A stretch of 64,000 nt of DNA, taken from Sediminibacterium sp. TEGAF015. Lineage in GTDB: Bacteria; Bacteroidota; Bacteroidia; Chitinophagales; Chitinophagaceae. The stretch covers positions 2,976,501 to 3,040,500 of the forward strand of contig NZ_AP026683.1 of assembly GCF_025997995.1 (NCBI RefSeq), given 5' to 3'. A program made the translations under genes and the position numbers. Shown here piece after piece: positions 45,640-54,886 of this stretch. A model generated the notes under the pieces. That model was not told the DNA's origin and did no database searches. It saw only the letters and a program-made list of their open reading frames with translations. Each line of letters opens with the position of its first letter. The first letter of the stretch is position 1.

Positions 45640-45861
45640 ATGTTTTGGACATTAGAATTAGCAAGTTATTTAGAAGAAGCTCCCTGGCCTGCTACCAAGG
45701 ATGAGTTGATCGATTATTCTATCCGCAGTGGTGCGCCATTGGAAGTGGTAGAAAATCTACAAGAATTAGAAGACGAAGGAGAAGTGTACGAAAGCATAGA
45801 AGATATCTGGCCTGATTATCCAAGTCAGGAAGACTTTATGTTTAACGAAGACGAGTATTAA
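45640..45861 (+). CDS. DUF2795-like small acidic protein
   Basis: ATG 45640 gives 73 residues; upstream in-frame codons overlap the promoter and are ignored. The protein is very acidic, starting MFWTLELASYLEEAPWPATK and continuing DELIDYSIRSGAPLEVVENL, with an acidic tail. The pattern of a short winged-helix-like domain with PWPATKDELIDYA is that of DUF2795-type proteins, common in Bacteroidota. The function is unknown. It is a monocistronic, probably well-expressed gene framed by a perfect promoter and a strong terminator. Confidence 0.8.
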   Translation: MFWTLELASYLEEAPWPATKDELIDYSIRSGAPLEVVENLQELEDEGEVYESIEDIWPDYPSQEDFMFNEDEY

Positions 45862-45882
45862 TAATACGCTTCACGTATAAAA

Positions 45883-45918
45883 AAAGATGGCTAACTGATT
45901 CGTCAGATAGCCATCTTT
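45883..45918. terminator. Bidirectional terminator with TTCG tetraloop
   Basis: AAAGATGGCTA pairs with TAGCCATCTTT, and inside it CTGA pairs with TCAG around a TTCG loop, with one A-A mismatch between. A-rich sequence precedes it and T follows it, so it can end both the small acidic gene (+) and the SemiSWEET operon (-). Confidence 0.85.
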
Positions 45919-45935
45919 TGCTTGTATGCAATCCT

Positions 45936-46214
45936 TTATTGCTTGGGCTTTGCAGGGAATGTCATCTTGAAATAGAATAACATCAATGCAAGTGCTAGTA
46001 CAATCATGTTGGCTGCCAATACTGGTCCACTCTTTACATTAACTGCATAAATTAACCATACAATACAGCTGGTAATTACAATAAGTATCATCCAGATACT
46101 TAAATCACCAACACTTTTGCTTTTCCATGCCAACCAAACCTGCGGCATAAATGTGATAGCACTTAAGAAAGCTCCAAAATATCCTAACAGATCTACTAAA
46201 TTCATACACTTCAT
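45936..46214 (-). CDS. SemiSWEET (PQ-loop/MtN3) sugar transporter
   Basis: The 92-residue protein has three membrane helices (about 9-29, 38-58 and 64-84). The first helix contains the PQ-loop motif ITFMPQVWLAWKSKSVGDLS and the third the conserved Asn (LAANMIVLALAL). This is the triple-helix unit that dimerises to form bacterial SemiSWEET, which carries small sugars such as sucrose or glucose. A second start at 46205 (MNLVDLLGYFG) is possible. It lies 63 nt after fabI on the same strand. Confidence 0.88.
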   Translation of the reverse strand: MKCMNLVDLLGYFGAFLSAITFMPQVWLAWKSKSVGDLSIWMILIVITSCIVWLIYAVNVKSGPVLAANMIVLALALMLFYFKMTFPAKPKQ

Positions 46215-46277
46215 TTGATGTATCCTTATGGATACGTTTGATATTAATTGGTTTTGCTTTATTCTTTTGCTTGTTGT

Positions 46278-47102
46278 TTATTCTTGATTGGCAATCCCTA
46301 ATTTTTCCATTACTTCCATGCTAACGCCAGTTGTAGAATATCCTCCGTCGTGGAAAAGATTTTGCATGGTTACCATTTTGGTTAAGTCTGAGAACAAGGT
46401 AATACAGTAGTTGGCACAATCTTCTGCACTTGCATTACCCAAAGGAGCAACGGCTTCTGCAAAATCATAGAAGTCGCCAAATCCTTTGATACCAGTACCG
46501 GCAGTGGTTTTGGTTGGAGATTGTGAAACGGTATTAATACGTACTTTCTTTTCTAATCCATAATGATATCCAAAACTTCTGGCAATGGATTCAAGCATTG
46601 CTTTAATGTCTGCCATATCTGTATAGAAAGGGAAGGTTCTTTGTGCTGCCATATAAGTAAGTGCAACAACAGAACCCCATTCATTAATGGCATCTAATTT
46701 CTTGGCAACTGCCAGCATTTTATGAAAAGACATGGCAGATACATCAATACCTTTCATGAAATAATCATAATTGGATTCAGTATAAGGAATCTTCTTGCGA
46801 ATGTTTACACTCATACCAATGGAGTGTAGTACAAAGTCTATTTTACCACCCAGGATTTCCTGTGACTGCGTAAATAAATTTGTTAGTTCTTCTGTGCTGG
46901 TTGCATCGGCAGGAATAATCTGAGAACCGGTTTTTTCAGCCAGTTTATTGATTTCGCCCATGCGCATGGCAATAGGAGCATTGGTTAGTACAAATGTTGC
47001 ACCTTCTTCGTGTGCTTTCTCTGCTACTTTCCACGCAATTGAGTTTTCATCAAGCGCTCCGGTAATGATACCACGCTTACCTTTTAATAAATTGTAGGCC
47101 AT
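46278..47102 (-). CDS. fabI: Enoyl-[acyl-carrier-protein] reductase (NADH)
   Basis: FabI reduces trans-2-enoyl-ACP in each round of fatty-acid elongation. The 274-residue SDR has LKGKRGIITGALDENSIAWK at the N-terminus, VLHSIGMS, and the catalytic Tyr-x6-Lys in PFYTDMADIKAMLE; VRINTVSQSPTKTTAGTGI and the C-terminal FHDGGYSTTGVSME complete the family pattern. The gene lies 11 nt downstream of recN. The active-site pattern suggests a target of diazaborine/triclosan-type inhibitors, as for other FabI. Confidence 0.94.
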   Translation of the reverse strand: MAYNLLKGKRGIITGALDENSIAWKVAEKAHEEGATFVLTNAPIAMRMGEINKLAEKTGSQIIPADATSTEELTNLFTQSQEILGGKIDFVLHSIGMSVNIRKKIPYTESNYDYFMKGIDVSAMSFHKMLAVAKKLDAINEWGSVVALTYMAAQRTFPFYTDMADIKAMLESIARSFGYHYGLEKKVRINTVSQSPTKTTAGTGIKGFGDFYDFAEAVAPLGNASAEDCANYCITLFSDLTKMVTMQNLFHDGGYSTTGVSMEVMEKLGIANQE

Positions 47103-47113
47103 ACAAGTTTAAT

Positions 47114-48784
47114 TTAAGTGCCGAATATACGAATCATTTCTTTGGCATTCTCCAGGGCTGCTGCTGTAGGCTTTTCGCCACTCAGCATCTGCGCAATGGC
47201 ATGAATGCGTTCTTCGGTACTGAGTAATTTAATATTGGTCTTGATTTGATTGTCTTTGTTTTCCTTGTATACAAAATAATGTGCATTGGCTTTACCTGCA
47301 ATCTGTGGTTGATGGGTAATACAGATAATCTGACGGTTACCTGCCAGTTCCTGCATAATAATGCCCACTTGTTTGGCTGCTTCTCCGGATATACCAGTAT
47401 CAATCTCATCAAAAATCAGGGTAGGCAAATCAATCTTCTGTGCCACCAGCGATTTAATGCAAAGCATCAGTCTGCTCAATTCACCTCCACTGGCCACTTT
47501 GCGGATGGGCTCGAAGCGATTGCTTTTGTTGGCATCAAAAAGGAGTTCTACATTTTCTACTCCGTAAGCCGACAAAGGAATGGTTTGCAAGTTTACTTTT
47601 ATTTGTGCATTCGGCATGCCTACCTGTTTCAATAGGGCATTCACAGATTTTTCAAATCCTTCTATCACCAATTTTCTGGATGCAGTAATTTGTTTGGCCG
47701 TCTGTTTTAACTGGTGCATTAAATCGTTGGCAGCAACCTGCTTCGCAAGTATTGCTTCATCAATTGCAACGGCTTCAAATAATTTATTCGATAATGCTGT
47801 CTGAATTTCCAGCAACTCGGCAGTTGTAGTTACGCCATGTTTTTTCAACAGTTTATATCCCTCACTAATGCGCTGATTTACCCAATCAATTTTTGCTGCA
47901 TCAAAATGAACATGATCATTAATTCTTTCCAGTTCATCGGCAATATCCTGCAATTCAATCTGACTGGCTTTTAATCTGGCAGATAATGCAGGAACTTCAG
48001 CAATCAAGGCTTCCAGTGATTGTAAGCTATTATTCAATTGTTTGATACGGGCAACAATGGGTTCTTCGGAATTGGCAATTTCGAAAGAAACTTTTTCCAA
48101 TACTGTTTTTATTTCTTCGGCATTGGTTAATAGTTTTAATTCCTCTTCCAGTTGCTCCAACTCATTTTCTTTTAAGGCAAGTGATTCCAGTTCATTACAT
48201 AAGTATTGATTGTAATCGGCTTCTTTTTGCAGTGCAGCTTTCTGTTCCTGCAAGGCATTATAGTCGGCCAATACCTGCGTCCATTCCCTGAAGTATTGCT
48301 GATGTGTTTGAAGGATGGCTTCGTTGCCTGCCAACGCATCAATCACCATTCTTTGAAAATCGCTGTCCCCTAATTCAAGCGTATCAAATTGCTGGTGCAA
48401 GTCTACCAGTAAACCTGCCAGTGCTTTTAATTGCTGTAAAGTGGCTGGAGTATCATTTATGAATGCGCGTGATTTTCCATTGCTGGCAATTTCTCTGCGG
48501 ATGGTAATAAATGAAGCATTGACATCTTCAAGATCATTGGCAGATAAAAATTCGCTGACCGCTTTTTTTTGACCTGCCAGAAACTGGCCCTCTATAATGC
48601 ATTTGCGCTCCTTATTTACGAGAACATTGGTGTCGGCTCTTTCGCCAAGGATTAAACTCAAAGCGCCCATCAAAATACTTTTTCCCGCACCTGTTTCTCC
48701 GGTAATGATGTTGAGCTGTTCGTTAAACTGAATAGTCAGTTCATCTATGATGGCATAATTTTGTATCGTTAATTCCTGCAGCAA
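47114..48784 (-). CDS. recN: DNA repair protein RecN
   Basis: RecN is an SMC-like ATPase that helps repair double-strand breaks. The 556-residue protein starts MLQELTIQNYAIIDELTIQF, followed by Walker A ITGETGAGKSILMGALSLIL. The middle (about 150-350) is a long coiled coil, and the C-terminal lobe has the signature VASGGELSRLMLCIK and Walker B TLIFDEIDTGISGEAA, then CITHQPQIAGKA. Length is normal. It is cotranscribed with fabI and perhaps SemiSWEET. The 101-nt gap upstream contains no obvious terminator. Confidence 0.96.
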   Translation of the reverse strand: MLQELTIQNYAIIDELTIQFNEQLNIITGETGAGKSILMGALSLILGERADTNVLVNKERKCIIEGQFLAGQKKAVSEFLSANDLEDVNASFITIRREIASNGKSRAFINDTPATLQQLKALAGLLVDLHQQFDTLELGDSDFQRMVIDALAGNEAILQTHQQYFREWTQVLADYNALQEQKAALQKEADYNQYLCNELESLALKENELEQLEEELKLLTNAEEIKTVLEKVSFEIANSEEPIVARIKQLNNSLQSLEALIAEVPALSARLKASQIELQDIADELERINDHVHFDAAKIDWVNQRISEGYKLLKKHGVTTTAELLEIQTALSNKLFEAVAIDEAILAKQVAANDLMHQLKQTAKQITASRKLVIEGFEKSVNALLKQVGMPNAQIKVNLQTIPLSAYGVENVELLFDANKSNRFEPIRKVASGGELSRLMLCIKSLVAQKIDLPTLIFDEIDTGISGEAAKQVGIIMQELAGNRQIICITHQPQIAGKANAHYFVYKENKDNQIKTNIKLLSTEERIHAIAQMLSGEKPTAAALENAKEMIRIFGT

Positions 48785-48885
48785 GTTTCTTCTTTTTACT
48801 GGGGCAAGTTAACGAAGCTTACCCAAATTGGGCTTAGACTTTTGGCTAAAAAAAGCAGAAATTATAACTGTTCTGAAAGGGGGAT

Positions 48886-50376
48886 TTAGTTCCCTTTGCA
48901 GCGGGCAATACCTGATTTGGCTTTCTGGTCCAGTGAATCCTTGTATTCATGCCCCTCCATATTCATGCATTGTTCATAATACTTGATGGCAGTGGCTTTA
49001 TCACCTCTTTCTTCGTAGATCATTCCTATTTGCAAGGCAGCCCTTGCAGCATAATGTTCCCTTCTGTTTTCCCCCAGTTTAATGGCTACCAGGTAATTCC
49101 GGATGGCATCGTCCTTGCGACCCAAGTCGTCAAAGATCCTGGCTGCACGATAAGCAAAATCGAGTTTATCTTCTGTATTGATAAAGTCATTGGAAGTTTT
49201 TCCCTGTAACAGTTTATATGCTTCGGTATGATAGCCGCCATCACTTAACAATCTGGCTTTTAATAGCAAGGGGTTAGGCCAGTTATTTTCTTTGGCATCC
49301 CGGTTGGCTTTTTTATCTGCATCGGAAAGCGTTGACCCTTTGTTTATCGTTAATTTTCTAAATGCTTCTGCTTGTTGCGAATTACCCAACAGATAATATG
49401 CCCAGCTGATTTTCTGATAACTATCTTTCAGATAAAACTTTCCTTTGAACTGATTGGTAAATTGTTCAAAATGATGGATCGCTTCTTTCAGGTCCAGGTG
49501 ATACAGATTGGCATACCCCAATTGAAAATCCCACACAGGAGTACTTAAATATTCAGCAGATTTATTTCTATGCAGAATGATGGATTTACATGCTGCTGCT
49601 TCTTTGTTGTTAAGGGAAAGATTGACCGCCATGAATGCATGTAAATGATTGTTGACCAGGTCTAACTTTTTATTTTCTACAAAGTCCAGCGCTTCTTTCT
49701 TTTCATTGGCAATATGAAATAATAAATACGGGTATATAAAACTGGCTTCAATAGAAAACTGTTTGGCCCAGTACTCATTGCTATTGGTGAATTCCTTCAT
49801 CTTCCGCATTCCTTCTGTAACAGAACCTCGCATGCCCAGTAAATTTGTTAACCATTTGTAGCCTTTGGGAATGGTGCCCATTACCGATTCCAGCGCACCA
49901 AATACCATTTCGTTGGGGCTGAACTTTGGAAATTTTTTACGGTTTTCCTTGATGAGTAAATAGGCTTTGCGAATATCCCATCCGGCATCCCAGAAGTTTC
50001 CGAATTTAATTTGAACAGCCCCTCTTTGTAAACGAATCACCGACTGACTATACAGATAGAATGGACTTGATTTGTCTCCTTTGGCCAGGGCATCCAGTCG
50101 ATTTTGCATAAGCCCCATTTGCCTGGTGTAATAGCCGGGGTCTTCGTTAAAGAACAGGGTATAAAAATCAATATAGTTCTCTAGTAATAGAGGAATTAGA
50201 TTGTCGGGTTGTTGAAGGCTGATTTTTTGCAGTTGTTCTTCTGCTGTTTCAGTTTTGAGTTTATTGATTTCCTGATACGTCTGGAGACATGCTGCATTAA
50301 AATCAAATTTTTGCTGAGCACCTGCTGTAAACAGCGATGTAAGAAAGAATGCCAGGAAAAGTATGGGTTGCCTCAC
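48886..50376 (-). CDS. Secreted tetratricopeptide-repeat protein
   Basis: The 496-residue protein starts at a GTG and has a signal peptide (MRQPILFLAFFLTSLFTAGA). The rest is helical, with TPR-like units such as FRLAYLYHLDLKEAIHHFEQ-type helices in the middle and clear repeats at the end (AARIFDDLGRKDDAIRNYLV, then AALQIGMIYEERGDKATAIK with YYEQCM). It probably acts in the periplasm as a scaffold. I recognise no specific family role. It lies downstream of the zinc-ribbon gene but behind a terminator, and 101 nt before recN. Confidence 0.8.
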   Translation of the reverse strand: MRQPILFLAFFLTSLFTAGAQQKFDFNAACLQTYQEINKLKTETAEEQLQKISLQQPDNLIPLLLENYIDFYTLFFNEDPGYYTRQMGLMQNRLDALAKGDKSSPFYLYSQSVIRLQRGAVQIKFGNFWDAGWDIRKAYLLIKENRKKFPKFSPNEMVFGALESVMGTIPKGYKWLTNLLGMRGSVTEGMRKMKEFTNSNEYWAKQFSIEASFIYPYLLFHIANEKKEALDFVENKKLDLVNNHLHAFMAVNLSLNNKEAAACKSIILHRNKSAEYLSTPVWDFQLGYANLYHLDLKEAIHHFEQFTNQFKGKFYLKDSYQKISWAYYLLGNSQQAEAFRKLTINKGSTLSDADKKANRDAKENNWPNPLLLKARLLSDGGYHTEAYKLLQGKTSNDFINTEDKLDFAYRAARIFDDLGRKDDAIRNYLVAIKLGENRREHYAARAALQIGMIYEERGDKATAIKYYEQCMNMEGHEYKDSLDQKAKSGIARCKGN

Positions 50377-50380
50377 CCCC

Positions 50381-50415
50381 TAAAAATAAGAAAGGGCAGC
50401 CAATTGACTGCCCTT
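50381..50415 (-). terminator. Terminator after the zinc-ribbon gene
   Basis: AAGGGCAG (50392-50399) and CTGCCCTT (50408-50415) form a perfect 8-bp stem with an 8-nt loop; on the minus strand TCTTATTTTTA follows. It ends the transcript of the gene at 50437-51192. Confidence 0.75.
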
Positions 50416-50436
50416 AAGTATGTTAAATGCACTATT

Positions 50437-51192
50437 TTATTTTGCTTCTACGCTGTCATTTAAATCAGCATCTACAAGGATACGTCCGCAGTTTTCGCAA
50501 ACGATGATCTTCTTGTGTAAACGGATTTCGCTTTGACGTTGAGGAGGAATAGAGTTGAAGCAACCACCACATGCATCACGCTCAACTGCAACCACGGCCA
50601 ATCCGTTTCTGTAGCTGTTTCTGATTCTGTCGTAGCTGTAAATTAAACGCTCATCAATATGTGCTCTTGCATCGGCACTGAAGCCATTCAATTCAGTTTC
50701 TTCTTTTACTGTATCTGCAATGATTTTTTCTAATTCACCTTTCTTATGATTTAAAACGCCCTCTTTAACTGCAACCATTTTCTTGGCGTTTTCCAATTGC
50801 TTTACTTTCTCAGCTAATTCTTCGTTGGCATCGCGGATATGTTTTTCGCAAAGCTTCACTTCTAATTGCTGCATTTCAACTTCTTTGTTGATAGCTTCAA
50901 ATTCACGGTTGTTCTTTACGTTTTCGCTTTGCTTTTCGTACTTGGCAATCAGGGCTTCGCTTTCTTTGATTGCATTTTTCTTGCTTTCAATGAATTCGCT
51001 GATACCGTTGATTTCTTCTTCGATACGAGTTTGACGGGCAGTTAACCCTTGTATTTCATCTTCAAGGTCGCTTACTTCCATTGGAAGTTCACCTTTTAAT
51101 ACCTGAATTTCATCTAGTTTGCTGTCAATCTTTTGTAAACGTAATAGGTTTACTAGTTTTTCTTCAACGGAGAAATCTTTTACAGATGCCAT
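50437..51192 (-). CDS. Coiled-coil protein with C-terminal C4 zinc ribbon (DUF164/CT398-like)
   Basis: The 251-residue protein is a long antiparallel coiled coil (about 10-185; for example LEDEIQGLTARQTRIEEEIN) followed by a zinc ribbon with CGGC and CENC pairs separated by about 20 residues. This is the architecture of the DUF164 family, whose chlamydial member CT398 binds sigma-54 and secretion components; other members are unstudied. It lies 22 nt after the NIF3 gene on the same strand, a common pair in Bacteroidota, and ends at a terminator. Confidence 0.9.
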   Translation of the reverse strand: MASVKDFSVEEKLVNLLRLQKIDSKLDEIQVLKGELPMEVSDLEDEIQGLTARQTRIEEEINGISEFIESKKNAIKESEALIAKYEKQSENVKNNREFEAINKEVEMQQLEVKLCEKHIRDANEELAEKVKQLENAKKMVAVKEGVLNHKKGELEKIIADTVKEETELNGFSADARAHIDERLIYSYDRIRNSYRNGLAVVAVERDACGGCFNSIPPQRQSEIRLHKKIIVCENCGRILVDADLNDSVEAK

Positions 51193-51214
51193 ATCGTGTT
51201 GGTAGTTATAAAGT

Positions 51215-52315
51215 TTATCCTAAAAAATATCGTACAGGATTTGTCTGCACGGTGGTTTTAAGGACGGCAAAGTTAGGGAATTTAGCGGTTATTAGCGAAA
51301 AAAGCAGGTCAATCGTATATTGTTCGCTTTCCCAGTGCCCAATATCGGCAAGAACTAGCTTTTTGTCTGCATCAAAAAACTCGTGGTATTTAATGTCTGC
51401 ACTGATATAACAGTCGGCTCCGGCTGCAATGGCATCCTTGATCAAGAAGCTGCCTGCTCCACCACAAATAGCGATTTTTTGGAGCTTTTTACCCAAAAAC
51501 GGGGTGTGTTTGACCATTTTTAGCCCAAAAACCTGAGAAATATGACTTAAAAAAGCTTTTTCTTCCATGGGGGATGGCAACTGTCCGACGATGCCAGACC
51601 CTACTCTTTGGTTTACATTTTTTAAAGGAACCAGGTCGTAGGCTACTTCTTCATAGGGGTGAGCGGCTTTCATGGCAGCCACCACCTGCGACTCCAGATA
51701 GCTGGGTACAATAACTTCAAGTCGGGTTTCTGCTACCGATTCCCGAATACCCGGGGTGCCGATGGTTGGGTTAGAGAGCGCTGATCCGCGGAAAGTTCCC
51801 ATCCCCTCAGAACCAAAACTGGTTTCTGCATATTCTCCTATATGACCTGCCCCTGCAGCAAACAATGCTTCCTGAACTTGTGACAAATGCGGGGTAGGAA
51901 CAAAAGTGATGAGTTTTGTTAGAATGGACGTTTTTGGTTGCAGGATGCTACAATTGTTAAGGCCAATTTTTTCTGCAATCACCGAGTTCACTCCACCCCA
52001 AACATTATCCAGATTGGTATGGATGGCATAGATAGCAATATCATTTTTTATGGCATAAATAATGGCTTCCTCTACATAATTTTTACCGGTTATTTTGGTT
52101 AACCCTTTGAATACTATAGGATGGTGCGCTACTACCAGATTTGCATTCTTTTCCCTGGCTTCTATCAATACTTCCAGCGTAGCATCCAGGGTACATATTG
52201 CGCCCGAGCATTCCCATTGCGCATTGCCTGTGATTAAACCGGCATTATCGTAAGACTCCTGATAAGCTAGTGGGGCGAAGCTTTCGAGCGATCGGATTAT
52301 TTCGAGGATTTTCAT
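51215..52315 (-). CDS. NIF3/DUF34-family dinuclear metal protein
   Basis: The 366-residue protein is of the long type with an inserted PII-like domain. The N-terminal half has VVAHHPIVFKGLTKI and YAIHTNLDNVWGGVN, with the histidines and Asp that bind two metals; the C-terminal half has AICGGAGSFLIKDAIAAGAD and ADIGHWESEQYTI. Residues about 130-235 are the insert seen in YqfO-type members (KLITFVPTPHLSQVQEALF). The physiological role is not settled (GTP cyclohydrolase-like activities have been proposed). It is followed by the zinc-ribbon gene. Confidence 0.93.
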   Translation of the reverse strand: MKILEIIRSLESFAPLAYQESYDNAGLITGNAQWECSGAICTLDATLEVLIEAREKNANLVVAHHPIVFKGLTKITGKNYVEEAIIYAIKNDIAIYAIHTNLDNVWGGVNSVIAEKIGLNNCSILQPKTSILTKLITFVPTPHLSQVQEALFAAGAGHIGEYAETSFGSEGMGTFRGSALSNPTIGTPGIRESVAETRLEVIVPSYLESQVVAAMKAAHPYEEVAYDLVPLKNVNQRVGSGIVGQLPSPMEEKAFLSHISQVFGLKMVKHTPFLGKKLQKIAICGGAGSFLIKDAIAAGADCYISADIKYHEFFDADKKLVLADIGHWESEQYTIDLLFSLITAKFPNFAVLKTTVQTNPVRYFLG

Positions 52316-52375
52316 AGAACGAATTTAGCGATAGGTTAAGAACTTTCCCCGAATTTCGTTTTCTATTATTTCGCT

Positions 52376-53224
52376 ATGGCAGATGCACATTTTCTTTTTA
52401 GTGATGGCAAAGTTTTGAAACAGGACAAGCTCCTGATTTCTCCCAATAACCGTTCTTTTCGTTACGGTGATGGTTTTTTTGAAACGATGAAATGGTGTAA
52501 GGGAAAGGTTTTGCTGGAGTCATTGCATAGCGAACGCTTGATGACTACGCTCGAAAAATTAAAGTTTAAGCCACCTTCCTTTTTTACTTCAGACTATATT
52601 TTTGAAGCCATACAGGAACTGGTGAAAAAAAACCAACACCATGCTTTGGCTAGAATCCGCGTAACCATTTACCGTGGAGATGGCGGTATTTACGATCCCC
52701 AGAATCATTTTCCGCACCTGTTGATACAGAGCTGGGAACTGAATGAATCGAACAATAAGTTGAATGAAAATGGGTTGACCATTGGGATTTTTAAAGAAGC
52801 GGTGAAACAGGCCGACCACTATTCATTATTAAAAACAAATAATTATCTGGGCTACGCCATGGCCGCTTTGTGGGCAAAGGAAAATCATTTGAATGATGCA
52901 TTGTTGTTGAATCAGCAGGGCAATATTGCGGATGCAACCATTGCCAATATTTTTTTAGTACAGAATGGATTGATTACAACCCCTGCATTGTCGGAAGGTC
53001 CGGTAGGAGGGGTTATGCGTAAATATGTACTGACGCAGCTTCGTGAAAAAGGATATGAAGTAAAAGAGGGGATAGTTACTGCAGAAGACCTGGCTAATGC
53101 ATCTGAAGTATTTTTAACCAATGCCATTTATGGGATGCGCTGGGTAAAGCAGTGCGAAAAAAATGCTTACGACCACCAGTTGGTACCTGTATTGTATAGA
53201 GAAATCATTAAGCCAATGTTCTAA
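52376..53224 (+). CDS. Class IV PLP aminotransferase (aminodeoxychorismate lyase-like)
   Basis: The 282-residue fold-type IV enzyme has NRSFRYGDGFFETMKW, ARIRVTIYRGDGG, the PLP-Lys region LLKTNNYLGYAMAALWAKEN, and the cofactor phosphate contact around NIADATIANIFLVQNG and TPALSEGPVGGVMRKYVL. The length and short N-terminus fit PabC (4-amino-4-deoxychorismate lyase, p-aminobenzoate step of folate synthesis) better than IlvE. D-amino-acid aminotransferase cannot be fully excluded. It is divergent from the NIF3 gene, 60 nt away, and not linked to pabAB. Confidence 0.8.
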   Translation: MADAHFLFSDGKVLKQDKLLISPNNRSFRYGDGFFETMKWCKGKVLLESLHSERLMTTLEKLKFKPPSFFTSDYIFEAIQELVKKNQHHALARIRVTIYRGDGGIYDPQNHFPHLLIQSWELNESNNKLNENGLTIGIFKEAVKQADHYSLLKTNNYLGYAMAALWAKENHLNDALLLNQQGNIADATIANIFLVQNGLITTPALSEGPVGGVMRKYVLTQLREKGYEVKEGIVTAEDLANASEVFLTNAIYGMRWVKQCEKNAYDHQLVPVLYREIIKPMF

Positions 53225-53337
53225 TATTTACTTCATTAGGCATTAAGCTATTGGATTTTCTTGCGATTTCAATTCTGGAAATCCCACTGTTATGTGAACT
53301 TTTTTGCTTGGTTTCTGTTGAATGACAAATCGTTTTA

Positions 53338-54651
53338 ATGAAGCCCTCTGTAAACATTATCTGGTTCAGAAGAGACCTGAGACTTTCTGATAATGCCGCT
53401 TTATACCATGCCTTGCGTGCAGGCATCCCGGTATTGCCCGTTTTTATTTTTGACCAAAATATTTTGGATCAGTTAGAAGATAAAAAAGACAAACGTGTGG
53501 CTTTTATTCACGGGGCTATTACTGAAATGCAGACTCAGTTGGTGAGAATGGGATCGAGCATGCAGGTATTTTACGGGAAGCCCATGGAGGTATTCGGGAA
53601 ACTGTTTGAGCAGTATACTATCGGTGCTGTTTTTACCAATCATGATTACGAACCTTATGCCATAGAGCGGGATACTGCCATTGCTTCTTTACTTTCAGAA
53701 AAATCAATTGGGTTCAATACATTTAAAGACCAGGTGATTTTTGAAAAATCGGAAGTGACCAAAGACGATGGGAAACCATACACAGTTTTTACCCCCTACT
53801 CCCGAAAATGGAAAGCAAAACTGAATGCCTTTTATTTAAAGGCGTATCCCACAGAAAAATATTTCAAGCATTTTTTTCAGCAAGCTCCAGTGGCTATACC
53901 GAGTCTCAATTCTATGGGTTTTGAAGCAGTGGAAGCCGTATATCCTTCCAGGGAATTAAACCAGGAAATTGTAATGAAGTATAGTCAGAACAGAGACTTT
54001 CCTGCACTGGATAATGGAACATCTAAAATGGGGGTGCACCTACGCTTTGGTACCGTAAGTATTCGCAAAATTGCTACGTTAGCGGCAGGGTTGAACGAAA
54101 CCTTTTTAAATGAATTAATCTGGAGAGATTTTTATCAGATGATACTATGGCATTTTCCTAAAGTGGGTAAAGGGCATGCATTTAAAGCTGAGTATGATAA
54201 AATAAAATGGCGCAATAACGAAGAAGAGTTTCAAAAGTGGTGTGAGGGAAAAACTGGCTATCCTATTGTGGATGCGGGCATGAGAGAGTTGAATACTACC
54301 GGATTTATGCACAATCGCGTTCGTATGATTGTTGCTTCTTTTTTAACCAAGCACTTATTAATAGACTGGCGTTGGGGGGAAGCATATTTCGCTTCCAAGT
54401 TGCTCGATTTTGATTTATCAGCAAACAATGGCGGATGGCAATGGGCAGCCAGCAGCGGTTGTGATGCGGCACCTTATTTCCGCGTTTTCAATCCTTACCT
54501 GCAAACCGAAAAGTTTGACAAGGAATTCAAATACATTAAAAAGTGGGTGCCGGAGTTTCAGGAGTTTACCTATCCCAAGCCGATTGTGATTCACGAAATT
54601 GCACGCAAGCGCGTTCTTGAAACTTATGCTGCTGCGTTGAAGCCTGCTTAA
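53338..54651 (+). CDS. phr: Deoxyribodipyrimidine photolyase / cryptochrome
   Basis: This FAD enzyme reverses UV-induced pyrimidine dimers with blue light. The 437-residue protein has the N-terminal antenna domain NIIWFRRDLRLSDNAALYHA and the FAD-binding domain with MGVHLRFGTVSIRKI, LIWRDFYQMILWHFP, TGYPIVDAGMRELNTTGFMH and NGGWQWAASSGCDAAPYFRV. The WRDFY and TGYPIVDAGMR motifs match class I CPD photolyases and related cryptochromes. It is monocistronic, and hairpin repeat A begins 3 nt after its stop, probably as its terminator. Confidence 0.94.
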   Translation: MKPSVNIIWFRRDLRLSDNAALYHALRAGIPVLPVFIFDQNILDQLEDKKDKRVAFIHGAITEMQTQLVRMGSSMQVFYGKPMEVFGKLFEQYTIGAVFTNHDYEPYAIERDTAIASLLSEKSIGFNTFKDQVIFEKSEVTKDDGKPYTVFTPYSRKWKAKLNAFYLKAYPTEKYFKHFFQQAPVAIPSLNSMGFEAVEAVYPSRELNQEIVMKYSQNRDFPALDNGTSKMGVHLRFGTVSIRKIATLAAGLNETFLNELIWRDFYQMILWHFPKVGKGHAFKAEYDKIKWRNNEEEFQKWCEGKTGYPIVDAGMRELNTTGFMHNRVRMIVASFLTKHLLIDWRWGEAYFASKLLDFDLSANNGGWQWAASSGCDAAPYFRVFNPYLQTEKFDKEFKYIKKWVPEFQEFTYPKPIVIHEIARKRVLETYAAALKPA

Positions 54652-54653
54652 AA

Positions 54654-54733
54654 GGAATGCCTGACACAAAAATCTGCTCTGCAATCCCCTTTCAGGGTCT
54701 TAAATGAGCAGATTTTGTGTGTCCAGACATTCC
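54654..54733 (+). repeat. Hairpin repeat, copy A (downstream of phr)
   Basis: The apical core is 54680-54706: TGCAATCCCCTTTCAGG, then a few bases to TTAAATG. The arms CTGACACAAAAATCTGCTC and GAGCAGATTTTGTGTGTCC pair nearly perfectly and extend to GGAATG/CATTCC, an 80-nt imperfect palindrome. The core holds a small dyad CCCT/AGGG. It begins 3 nt after the phr stop. Confidence 0.85.
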
Positions 54734-54736
54734 ATC

Positions 54737-54796
54737 ATAAAATGCTTACTTCGCTGCAACATTTTTTGAAGTCTTAAATGTGAAGAATTTTTTTAT
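54737..54796 (+). repeat. Hairpin repeat, copy B (upstream of the DUF2911 gene)
   Basis: The core is 54755-54780, TGCAACATTTTTTGAAG ending in TTAAATG, one base shorter than the others. Arms pair more weakly: ATAAAA with TTTTAT outside and CTTC with GAAG inside. It lies in the same direction as copy A, 3 nt after it, and 90 nt before the DUF2911 ATG. Confidence 0.7.
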
Positions 54797-54886
54797 ATAC
54801 ACAGCCATTAGATTATACGGCATTCAACGCAGCAGATGTGCTTAAGCTTTTCTTTTCTATTTTAGCGTTTTAATTAATCGTTCATT

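Noticed and set aside
46220..46235. GTATCC-TTAT-GGATAC hairpin between fabI and SemiSWEET as a terminator
   Set aside because: The stem is only 6 bp and no T-run follows on the minus strand; the genes probably remain co-transcribed.
50392..50428. TTAAATG next to the zinc-ribbon terminator as a further hairpin-family member
   Set aside because: The GCAAT half is missing and the stem is an ordinary terminator; the heptamer is expected by chance.
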